64,000 nt of DNA from contig NZ_CP102269.1 in the NCBI RefSeq assembly GCF_025148635.1, positions 310,001-374,000 of the forward strand, read 5' to 3'. How positions within the stretch are numbered: the first letter of the stretch is position 1; each line of letters opens with the position of its first letter. Under the pieces are notes generated by a model, which saw only the letters and a program-made list of their open reading frames with translations, searched no databases and was not told the origin of the DNA. The stretch is from Butyricimonas virosa (lineage in GTDB: Bacteria; Bacteroidota; Bacteroidia; Bacteroidales; Marinifilaceae). Below are positions 27,705-35,518 of this stretch, piece after piece. Made by a program: the position numbers and the translations under genes.

Positions 27705-29180
27705 TTAACGATTTGCAATTTCTCCTGAAGGTAAAGGTAACACGTAACGTTCCTCTTTCGCACCATAAGTGTTCGTGTCGTACCCGTTTTCATCACTATT
27801 GATATTACTGAACAAACGTTTATACAGGTAGAAAATTTGTCCTTCCCCGAGGAATTCCCTCAAGTATTCCATTCGCAACCGTTTCATAAAATCCTCTTCC
27901 GAAACGACTCCTAAAACGGGTAATCCCCTCCGTGTACGCATCCGATTCAACCATTCGTATTTATCCGCCAACACGGGTTCACTCTCGGCAGCAATATAAT
28001 ACACTTCACTCAACCGGATCAATGACATGAAAACAGCATAAAAATACTCGGCTTCGGTATCCCCGGTCGGTTTGTCGATTCCCTTGTACTTGATAAACAC
28101 GTGCCCGCTTTCTCCCACGCCTGAAGCCACTTGCCACCATGTCTGGAAACGATAATCCTGAGTCTCCCCCGCAAACAGATTCGTGTTCACGAAATCTTTC
28201 CGGGGATGCAAGTAATTGTTCCCGGCTTGTTCCGAGTCAAAATAACCGGTATAAATATCTTTCCTGTCTTTCTTGTAAATTCCCGCCAGTACCTCCGTGG
28301 AGAAAACCCGGTCGGGATTGCTTTGATTCGCCAAAAGTTTATTCGGATCAACAGCCGGAAAATGCTCGTTCACTTTCGCATCTGCCAACAACTTGCGAGC
28401 CATCTCTAAGGCCTTCCCCGGCTCTCCCGCGTACAGGTACACCCTTGCCTTCAACGCCAACACGGCATAGTAATTCATCCGTAACTGACGGTAACGCAAA
28501 TAAACATCCTGATCATCTTCCAGAGAAGCCATCGGGCCCCCCTCGATCACCGGATCACTGTCCGCCAGCAAACTTTCAGCCTCGTCCAAATCACGCAACA
28601 CCTTTTCGTGAATCACCGAATCCGCCGCCAACAAGGGTAAAGCCATCACCTTCGACGTTTCATTGTAAGGAATCGATTCTGCCTTCGGGTTTAACTTGTA
28701 AACGGGTCCGAAAAGACGCAACATATCAAAATGCAGAAAAGCACGAACCGCCAGCATTTCACCTTTCAACACCCGGCTTTCCTCCACGGGTAAAACACCC
28801 GTACTCTCGTCTATATTCTCCAGGACCACGTTACAATTCAGCACCGTGTTGTAAGCCGCCGCCCACGTGTTCGACAATTCCGTCTCCACCAGACTGTTCG
28901 TGTAATCAAACCCGCTCAAAGCCGTCAAATAAGTACTCACCTGCAAAGGCAGGTAACGCTTGGAAATCACGTCGACCAACTCGTAAGAAAGATTCTTCCC
29001 GTAAAGGGCCGGGGAAGCCATTTTATTGTATATACCGTTCACCGCAGTGTAAAACCCACCCCTTGTGGCAAATAATTGTTTCTCCGACTGCTTGTCCTTC
29101 GGCTGCACATCCAGAAAATCCGCACATCCGGCAACGCTCACCAGTATAACCCCGAACAAAATTATATCTTTTAATTTCAT
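27705..29180 (-). CDS. RagB/SusD family lipoprotein (locus 3)
   Basis: This is a surface lipoprotein of about 491 residues. I chose the Met at 29180 (MKLKDIILFG), since the signal peptide reads well from there to the lipobox SVAGC; a start four codons earlier is possible and would abut the susC stop. It has the SusD opening ADFLDVQPKDKQSEKQLF, TPR helices (LKGEMLAVRAFLHFDMLRLFGP near 135-155), and the C-terminal motif IRLSEVYYIAAESEP. It ends in the usual RYVLPLPSGEIANR. It pairs with the SusC encoded immediately upstream. Confidence 0.94.
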   Translation of the reverse strand: MKLKDIILFGVILVSVAGCADFLDVQPKDKQSEKQLFATRGGFYTAVNGIYNKMASPALYGKNLSYELVDVISKRYLPLQVSTYLTALSGFDYTNSLVETELSNTWAAAYNTVLNCNVVLENIDESTGVLPVEESRVLKGEMLAVRAFLHFDMLRLFGPVYKLNPKAESIPYNETSKVMALPLLAADSVIHEKVLRDLDEAESLLADSDPVIEGGPMASLEDDQDVYLRYRQLRMNYYAVLALKARVYLYAGEPGKALEMARKLLADAKVNEHFPAVDPNKLLANQSNPDRVFSTEVLAGIYKKDRKDIYTGYFDSEQAGNNYLHPRKDFVNTNLFAGETQDYRFQTWWQVASGVGESGHVFIKYKGIDKPTGDTEAEYFYAVFMSLIRLSEVYYIAAESEPVLADKYEWLNRMRTRRGLPVLGVVSEEDFMKRLRMEYLREFLGEGQIFYLYKRLFSNINSDENGYDTNTYGAKEERYVLPLPSGEIANR

Positions 29181-29192
29181 ACTCTCAACCAT

Positions 29193-32100
29193 TTAAAAAT
29201 TAAACGATAACCCCGCTTCCATGCTCCGGGCAAAAGGATATGATATACCTCTCTCCGACCGGATCGTCGATGCCCGGAACACGTCACGCATGGAAACTTG
29301 AAACTTCAAACTACTCAACCCTAGCTTTTTGATCCACCCGTCATAAAACTCGTACCCCAAGTAAACAGACTCCAGCGTCAACACGTTCTCTTCCTGCACG
29401 AAACGAGAGGACATCGGGGTGGTCTCCGCGCTGGCAATATTCTTGAAGCGTACGATATCGCCTTCCTCCTGCCAACGCTCGTACAAGGCCCGCTTGTCTT
29501 GGTTCTTGTTCAAGTCACTCCTGGAAATGTTCTCGACTTTGCTGTATAACGCTTCGTTGAACACGTCTGCCCCCATCTGGTAACGAAAATTCAAACTCAC
29601 CGAAAACCCTTTCCAGTTCAACGACGAACCGATCACCCCCTCCACGTCGGGACGGGTGTTCCCACAAATCACCTCATCATCGTAAGAGAAATCATACGTG
29701 TAACTTCCATCCTTCGCGTAAAACAACTCCTTCCCGTTCGATGGATCAATCCCCACGGACTTCACCGCCCAGATATCATCCGGGTCCGCACCGTCATAAT
29801 ACCTCACCGTGTTGCTTCCCTTCCCGCTGGAGTTCAACGTTGAAAGCTTGTTACCGATTTTATCTATCCGTGTTTTCTGTGTCCGCACGTTCGCCCGGAT
29901 CATCCACGAGAAACGTTCCTCGAAATTCTGGAAGATATAATACGTCACCGAGGCTGTCAACCCTTGTGACACCTGTTCCCCGGCATTCGTCATGTAAGTC
30001 TCCGTACCGGAAGACAACGGGGTACTCACCTTGATCAATAACGGGTCGGTCACCTTGTAATAGTAATCCGCTGTCAACGAAAACCGTTTATTAAACAGCG
30101 TCACGTCCAACCCGATATTCTTGTCCACCGTGATCTGCCACTCCAAATCCGGGTTACCGATCTGCGCCAACACGGCTCCCAACCCGAAATAGTTCATCGA
30201 ACCGTACTGGAATGAATAGGTAAGCAACGACTGCGCCGAGTCAAAACTCTGGTTTCCCGGGTTACCGATGGAAGCTCGTAATTTCAACAAATCAATCCAC
30301 CCCACGTGATCCATGATAAACTTCTCCTTGTGCAAGTTCCATCCTAATCCCACCGACCACGTGGTATTATACTTCCGGGAGGTGCCGAAAACCGATGACC
30401 CGCTCGTGCGTAAACTGAAATCCATCAAGTAACGATCATCAAACGAATAGCCCGTGTTGAAATACCCGTTCACCGAGCGGGACACCGACTCGTAATAGGT
30501 AGGTGTACCGTTTTCCGGGTAACCGTTGGAAAAAGAGGGGTAGGAAAAATCTCCGTCCGGAAAGCCTACCGCCGAATATCCTTGCGTGAGCGATTTATTG
30601 CTAGACACGTTTCCACCCACGACTAGGTTAATCCGGTGTTTGCCAAGCACCTTGGCGTACGTGACACTTAATTCGCCTTCCACTTGATTTGTCCGGGTAT
30701 TCGAGGAACGATACTCCCCTTTTTTTATGGTTTCCATGTTCTCGAACCGGGTATCATTTCGGGAATAAAACTTCTCCGTGTCGTCATTCCCGTATGTCAA
30801 TCCCAACCGGGCACGTACCCGCCATTCCACCGTGGGAAAATACTCCGCCATGAAATAATTTGTCAACGCGAGATTCTTCCCCTCGTCCCGGCTATTCTGG
30901 CTCGCGTTCCACAACGGATTCGCGGCTTTAAAGAAATTATTATTCTCCAGCCACTTCTCAATCGTACCCGTCTCGTTACGCTTCTTGTAATAAGGATTCG
31001 CTGCCGCATATTCACTGAAAGCCACGATCGGGTTCCTGTAATCGGTTGAGGTTAACGAGAACTTGTTCGAAAACTGGAATTTCGACATTCGATAAATTAA
31101 ATCAATGTTACCACTGATCACGTCCCTGTCGGACTTTTCCATGACTCCCGACACGCCGTTATAACCGGCACCCAAGCCGAACAGGAAATTTCCCTCGCCA
31201 CCTTGCACGTAAAGCGAATGTTTCTGGTTCACGCCCACACGTAAAGGTTCCGCCAACCAGTACGTGTCCACTCCGCTCTCGATCACCTTCAACTTCTCGT
31301 TGTACAAACGATTCAATTCCACCTCACTCGTCGTGGACCACGAAGCCGGCTCGAACCTTCCCGCCAACCGTTCAAACTCCAGTTTCTCCCTTGCGTTCAT
31401 CAAGTTATAACTAGACAAATCCGGCATCGAGAGATTCATGTTTCCCGTGTAACTCACCTGCAACTTGCCCGCCTCCGGCTTCACGGTCTCCACCACGATC
31501 ACCCCGTTGGCCGCTTTCGAACCGTAAATCGCCGTCGAGGCCGCGTCCTTCAATATCGTGATCGAGGCCACCCGGTTTATATCCAGGTCATTAATGGCCG
31601 CCAATGTTGACTCGAAACCGTCCAGGATAAAAAGCGGTTGATTCGGGTCCGCGTCCAGCTCATCCCTCAACCCCAACATGCTCGACTTTCCCCGAATCTC
31701 CATGTTCGGCAAACGGTTCGGGTCCGAACCAAACTGGTTATCTTCCAGGATAGCGAAAGCCGGGTCCAACGTCTTCAAACTTTGCAGGATATTCTGCGTT
31801 CCCATCGTTTTCAACTCCGCGGCAGAATAGGTGGAAGCCGAACCCGTGAAACTCTCTTTCTTACGGGTGAAGATACCCGTCACCACCACGTCTTCCAATT
31901 TCACGTCCTCTTCCCGCAACACGATCGTCAACTCCTTCTGTTCCTCTCCCGCTTTCAACCGGGGCACCTTCACGACCTCCGTCTTCATCCCGATAAAGGA
32001 AACGACTAGCGTGGCCGTGTCTGCCGGAACTAACAATTTAAACTTCCCGTCCACGTCCGTGGCTGTTCCCATCGACGTTCCTCCCAAACGTACCGAGACT

Positions 32101-32303
32101 CCCGGTATTGGCAGCTTCTTCTCGTCCACCACTTTTCCCCGCACCTCCCGATTTTCCACACGAGTGGAATTCACCGTCCCCGCCCTCGTCAATAGCGGGA
32201 AACCCAACAATAAAATCATAAATAACCGGATTGTCACGGTCACCGTCCTTCGATCCGACAGTAACTTTCGCTTAAAAACTTTCCTGTCATAAGTTTTTTT
32301 CAT
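29193..32303 (-). CDS. SusC/RagA family TonB-linked outer membrane protein (locus 3, no STN domain)
   Basis: This 1036-residue transporter has a basic N-terminus and signal (about residues 22-42), then a carboxypeptidase-D regulatory-like domain (about 53-140) and a plug with DAASTAIYGSKAANGVIVVE (near 252). The barrel ends in MEAGLSFNF. As in locus 1, the STN domain is missing and no sigma/FecR pair is linked. The coding GC is visibly higher than in loci 1, 2 and 4 (many GTC, CCC and ACC codons), which may point to separate acquisition. The start lies about 520 nt downstream of the promoter at 32828-32858, leaving a very long leader. Confidence 0.94.
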   Translation of the reverse strand: MKKTYDRKVFKRKLLSDRRTVTVTIRLFMILLLGFPLLTRAGTVNSTRVENREVRGKVVDEKKLPIPGVSVRLGGTSMGTATDVDGKFKLLVPADTATLVVSFIGMKTEVVKVPRLKAGEEQKELTIVLREEDVKLEDVVVTGIFTRKKESFTGSASTYSAAELKTMGTQNILQSLKTLDPAFAILEDNQFGSDPNRLPNMEIRGKSSMLGLRDELDADPNQPLFILDGFESTLAAINDLDINRVASITILKDAASTAIYGSKAANGVIVVETVKPEAGKLQVSYTGNMNLSMPDLSSYNLMNAREKLEFERLAGRFEPASWSTTSEVELNRLYNEKLKVIESGVDTYWLAEPLRVGVNQKHSLYVQGGEGNFLFGLGAGYNGVSGVMEKSDRDVISGNIDLIYRMSKFQFSNKFSLTSTDYRNPIVAFSEYAAANPYYKKRNETGTIEKWLENNNFFKAANPLWNASQNSRDEGKNLALTNYFMAEYFPTVEWRVRARLGLTYGNDDTEKFYSRNDTRFENMETIKKGEYRSSNTRTNQVEGELSVTYAKVLGKHRINLVVGGNVSSNKSLTQGYSAVGFPDGDFSYPSFSNGYPENGTPTYYESVSRSVNGYFNTGYSFDDRYLMDFSLRTSGSSVFGTSRKYNTTWSVGLGWNLHKEKFIMDHVGWIDLLKLRASIGNPGNQSFDSAQSLLTYSFQYGSMNYFGLGAVLAQIGNPDLEWQITVDKNIGLDVTLFNKRFSLTADYYYKVTDPLLIKVSTPLSSGTETYMTNAGEQVSQGLTASVTYYIFQNFEERFSWMIRANVRTQKTRIDKIGNKLSTLNSSGKGSNTVRYYDGADPDDIWAVKSVGIDPSNGKELFYAKDGSYTYDFSYDDEVICGNTRPDVEGVIGSSLNWKGFSVSLNFRYQMGADVFNEALYSKVENISRSDLNKNQDKRALYERWQEEGDIVRFKNIASAETTPMSSRFVQEENVLTLESVYLGYEFYDGWIKKLGLSSLKFQVSMRDVFRASTIRSERGISYPFARSMEAGLSFNF

Positions 32304-32640
32304 AACTTTGATTGTTAATTAATTGATAAAATTGATTTACACAAGGGGGTGATATTCAACGTTTCTCAGGCATAGAATACACTCCCTATTTCATTTTCTG
32401 CTTCTTATTTCACTATCCACATTTCGTTACAATTTGACATGACGATCTCACACTTTATCCTGTAAGACAAAGATTTCACAAAACCTATAAAAAATATAAA
32501 GATCAAAACATTCCCAAATCCGGATGTTCTCCTAGCCTTCCCCGTTACAAGTAAACACTAAAAATTAAAGAAACATGGAAGCCGGATCAACAATTCCCCT
32601 CACAAAAACATGATCATAATTTACCCTCATAAGTCTTTTG

Positions 32641-32823
32641 GTATCAAGATTAGGGCGAAAAGAAACGGTTCCGCCTGTCCCGTTGTCTAACACTTCTCAG
32701 AGGCTGTGGGTGCATTAACACTCCATCACGGGGGTACGGAACCGCCGTATGGAAATAACAGGCATTAAAAAAAAAATGCCTGCTACGTAGTGGCAGGATT
32801 CCCCGCCTCTGAATATGTTAGAC
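32641..32823 (-). ncRNA. Structured 5' leader or small RNA, pseudoknot-capable
   Basis: The inferred minus-strand transcript begins at about 32821. Its 5' end (32823-32805) pairs with 32704-32685 through two 8-bp blocks (GCCTCTGA and TGTTAGAC type). Inside, two hairpins compete for the same bases: CCTGC/GCAGG (32797-32793 with 32783-32779) and CAGGCATT/AATGCCTG (32782-32775 with 32766-32759). CGGTTCCG (32744-32737) can fold locally or pair perfectly with CGGAACCG (32673-32666), crossing the outer stem as a pseudoknot. It could be a cis-regulatory switch of locus 3 or an independent small RNA. I do not recognise a named family. Confidence 0.55.
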
Positions 32824-32827
32824 ATCA

Positions 32828-32858
32828 CAAATATATAAACATTTTTACAAAAAACAAA
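32828..32858 (-). promoter_or_regulatory. Consensus Bacteroidota promoter
   Basis: On the minus strand TTTG (32858-32855), 19 nt of spacer, and TATATTTG (32835-32828) match the housekeeping -33/-7 consensus perfectly. The predicted start, at about 32821, coincides with the base of the structured leader. Confidence 0.72.
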
Positions 32859-33080
32859 TATCACCTCAAAAATTAACAGTCAAAATTATCCTATATAGCA
32901 TATTTTACATTTACTCCACGCAATACATTATAACCTTACACCTAAAAAGAGAAATACATTTTGGCAATTCCGACACAGGTTTACCCTAAATTTACTGTAA
33001 ACTTTTTTCAAGATAATACAAGGCAAGACACAGTGTTTACCCGTTGCATATTCGATGTATTTAGGGATTAAAGACGTATC

Positions 33081-33135
33081 AACTTCGAATCAAAGACGTT
33101 TCAAAGACGTTCACGAACGTCTTTGCACCGAAGTT
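33081..33135. repeat. Nested palindrome
   Basis: A perfect inverted repeat with 11-bp arms (CAAAGACGTTC at 33102-33112, GAACGTCTTTG at 33115-33125) and a 2-nt loop lies inside an outer pair AACTTCG (33081-33087) / CGAAGTT (33129-33135). AAAGACGT is also present as direct copies near 33070 and 33092. Confidence 0.75.
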
Positions 33136-33215
33136 AATAGGTTTTTGCTCTATGATTATCTGGTGATTACCTTAACTATTCATTTTTTCTTCATTTGATA
33201 ATGGATAATGATACA

Positions 33216-33239
33216 TACATTCTTGCATTCAAGAATGTA
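33216..33239. repeat. Perfect hairpin with 10-bp arms
   Basis: TACATTCTTG, then CATT, then CAAGAATGTA form a perfect stem-loop. There is no T-run on either side, so it is not a standard terminator. Confidence 0.6.
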
Positions 33240-33325
33240 CACCTCACCATAACACATTATAAATCAAATATTAAATCATAAAAAGCACATCGTAAATCAC
33301 ACCTGAAATAAACATTAATATAAGG

Positions 33326-33886
33326 TTACACGCTTTTTCTTCTAACTTCATCTAAAGTTTTACCTTCAGAGTTTCTCCATTTCGTCCATCCATTTGTCGC
33401 ACATCCCAAAATAACTCCCCCAGCTGTACTTGGTGAAGAGAAAACATAATCTTCTACAAACTGATAGCAATTATTGCTTTGAACGATCACACTTTCTCTT
33501 GCAAAAAAAATCCTTAAATCAATTAAATATTTATGACATGAAGGAGTTGTATTCAATTTTGCCTCCGATCCTTTGAACACGACAAAACCATCGTCTATTA
33601 AATTTCCATCGGCAACGATTTCCTTACTTTTTATCATAAAAATCCCCTCATTTTTTGTAGTAACCGTGACTCGTGATATCGGTTCAAATAAAGGAAATCC
33701 CAATGTAGAAAGCAATATTTTATTAGTTTCAAAACAATCCAACAAATCTGCTTCCATACTCTCTGTCACATGAGGAAGATTCGAAGCAGAACTGTTATCC
33801 AATTTCCAACGATTGATTTCTATTGCTTGCTTGATTGCCGTGTGTTCAAGAAATTTCACATGAGTTTTGGTAAAACTGTTAATCAT
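33326..33886 (-). pseudogene. C-terminal fragment of a GIY-YIG nuclease-family protein (DUF4357)
   Basis: These 186 codons match the C-terminal two thirds of GIY-YIG-family proteins that end in DUF4357. FTKTHVKFLEHTAIKQAIE is the helix after the nuclease domain, DGFVVFKGSEAKLNTTPSC is the middle beta region, and STAGGVILGCATNGWTKWRN followed by GKTLDEVRR is the DUF4357 signature. The N-terminal GIY-YIG catalytic domain is missing: an in-frame stop directly precedes the first Met and no nuclease domain is found upstream. It is therefore a truncated gene, or a free-standing DUF4357 protein. It has no operon partner. Confidence 0.6.
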
Positions 33887-34476
33887 TCACTCGTACAACA
33901 AATTTGATAAAAAAATAGACAATAAATTTACAAAAAAAATTCAATCTAAAACGGCAATTGAATATACTCAAGGTGATAAACACTCTATTGAAGGCCATTT
34001 GTTTTGGTCCCCTAGGTTCTTACCAAATACAGGAGAACGGTAAAGCAATATCCGATTTCTCTTTTCGTACAGCTTTCAAAGTTGTTGAAAATGTATCGAA
34101 AAAAAATACTAGTATACAACATCCTTGGGTTCAAATCACATCTAATTACCAGAACCAAGAGAGAATAGTCTACCTTTTCGTTATGGTTGGGCTATCTTTC
34201 CCTATGATCATGAACATAGCATGAACATAGCATCTACATAACATGAACACTGACGGGTGTATATGCTCCGTTCGTGTTATGTTGGAATTTAGTTGATGCC
34301 TGCGAGCAGGGGTAGAGGAAGGATTAGCAAGGATCAGTCCACCCCCGGTGTAAAGGTGTAAACTTGTAACAAAGTTCTAAAACAAAAAATTTACTTTTAA
34401 GATTTATACCTTATATTTGGACTCGATAAAAACGCTTTTTATTCATTACAATAGTAAAGTATATAATTACGCCCCA
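33887..34476. other. Intergenic region before the alcohol dehydrogenase gene
   Basis: I see no gene I can support. A weak plus-strand open frame (about 33958-34224, non-ATG start) has protein-like stretches that need a frameshift to join, so it could be decayed coding DNA. A 13-bp inverted repeat with one mismatch (34236-34248 with 34270-34282) follows, then the dehydrogenase promoter. Confidence 0.4.
34412..34419 (+). promoter_or_regulatory. -7 box for the alcohol dehydrogenase gene
   Basis: TATATTTG matches TAnnTTTG exactly. It lies 58 nt before the chosen ATG at 34477. The -33 region (TTTAC near 34391) is weak. Confidence 0.5.
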
Positions 34477-35514
34477 ATGTTAGCATACACCTACATCAGC
34501 AAAGGAAATTTCAGACTCCAAGAGAAGCCGATTCCCCAGATAGAAGATTCACGGGATGCCATCGTCCGTGTCACGCTTGGAAGTATCTGTACCAGTGATT
34601 TACATATCAAACACGGGAGTGTCCCTCGTGCCGTCCCAGGCATTACCGTGGGCCACGAAATGGTGGGAATCGTGGAACAAACAGGAACCGATGTCATAAC
34701 CGTGAAACCCGGAGACCGGGTCATTATTAACGTGGAAACCTTTTGTGGAGAGTGCTTTTTCTGCAAGAAAGGATTCGTAAACAACTGTACCGATCCCAAT
34801 GGCGGATGGGCTTTGGGATGCCGTATTGACGGGGGACAAGCTGAATACGTTCGTGTTCCCTATGCCGATAGCGGGCTCAACCGCATTCCCGACACGGTGA
34901 GCGATGAACAGGCTCTTTTCGTGGGCGATATACTTGCCACCGGCTTTTGGGCTGCACGTATTTCGGAGATCACGGAAGACGACACGGTACTCGTCATCGG
35001 GGCCGGGCCAACCGGGATATGTACCCTGCTTTGCGTGATGCTAAAGAAACCAAAACGAATTATTGTCTGCGAACAATCACCGGAAAGGATCCAGTTTGTC
35101 AGGGAACACTACCCCAATGTACTGGTGACCGCACCGGGAAAATGCAAAGAGTTCGTCCTTGAGCACAGCGATCATGGTGGGGCCGACGTGGTACTAGAAG
35201 TTGCCGGAAACGATGACACCTTCCGCATGGCATGGGAATGCGCTCGCCCCAATGCCGTGGTAACCGTGGTCGCCCTCTACGACAAACCGCAACTTTTACC
35301 GTTACCCGATATGTATGGCAAAAACCTTACCTTCAAGACCGGAGGAGTAGACGGGTGCGATTGTGCCGAAATCCTTCGTTTGATAGAAGAAGGTAAAATT
35401 GATACCACCCCACTCATCACCCATCGCTTTCCCCTAAATGAAATCGAAGAGGCTTATCACATTTTCGAAAACAAACTCGATGGGGTCATAAAGGTAGCAA
35501 TAACAGGAAAATAG
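34477..35514 (+). CDS. Zinc-dependent alcohol dehydrogenase family protein
   Basis: This 345-residue medium-chain dehydrogenase oxidises an alcohol or reduces an aldehyde or ketone with NAD(P). It has catalytic zinc ligands CTSD and GHEMVG in the N-terminal domain and the structural-zinc cluster CGECFFCKKGFVNNC. The Rossmann loop is VIGAGPTG near residue 175, and the C-terminal catalytic fold ends in HIFENKLDGVIKVAI. I start at ATG 34477 rather than the upstream TTG at 34417, because the -7 promoter box overlaps that earlier start and the family begins close to this Met. It is a single gene, convergent with the helicase. The exact substrate cannot be told. Confidence 0.9.
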   Translation: MLAYTYISKGNFRLQEKPIPQIEDSRDAIVRVTLGSICTSDLHIKHGSVPRAVPGITVGHEMVGIVEQTGTDVITVKPGDRVIINVETFCGECFFCKKGFVNNCTDPNGGWALGCRIDGGQAEYVRVPYADSGLNRIPDTVSDEQALFVGDILATGFWAARISEITEDDTVLVIGAGPTGICTLLCVMLKKPKRIIVCEQSPERIQFVREHYPNVLVTAPGKCKEFVLEHSDHGGADVVLEVAGNDDTFRMAWECARPNAVVTVVALYDKPQLLPLPDMYGKNLTFKTGGVDGCDCAEILRLIEEGKIDTTPLITHRFPLNEIEEAYHIFENKLDGVIKVAITGK

Positions 35515-35518
35515 CCTA

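Larger units (their letters stand above)
32304..33325. other. Gene-free leader and intergenic region upstream of locus 3
   Basis: About 1 kb without a protein gene. It holds AT-rich sequence next to susC, the structured RNA (32666-32823), its promoter (32828-32858), a nested palindrome (33081-33135), and a perfect 10-bp hairpin (33216-33239). The layout resembles the region upstream of locus 1. Confidence 0.6.

Noticed and set aside
28139..29149. A 336-codon open frame on the plus strand opposite susD of locus 3
   Set aside because: It is a proline- and serine-rich shadow of the GC-rich susD gene, with no family pattern. The susD frame explains the DNA fully.
32641..32830. Cobalamin, TPP, SAM or tmRNA identity for the structured leader
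   Set aside because: The conserved boxes of those RNAs (for example the B12 box or the TPP CUGAGA motif in correct context) are not present, and there is no tag-peptide frame.
33958..34224. An 88-codon plus-strand frame in the gap before the dehydrogenase
   Set aside because: It starts at TTG and has no recognisable family. Another frame over the same DNA looks equally protein-like, so at best it is decayed.
34417..34476. A longer start for the alcohol dehydrogenase (TTG)
   Set aside because: It lies on the -7 promoter box, and the family starts at the ATG at 34477.
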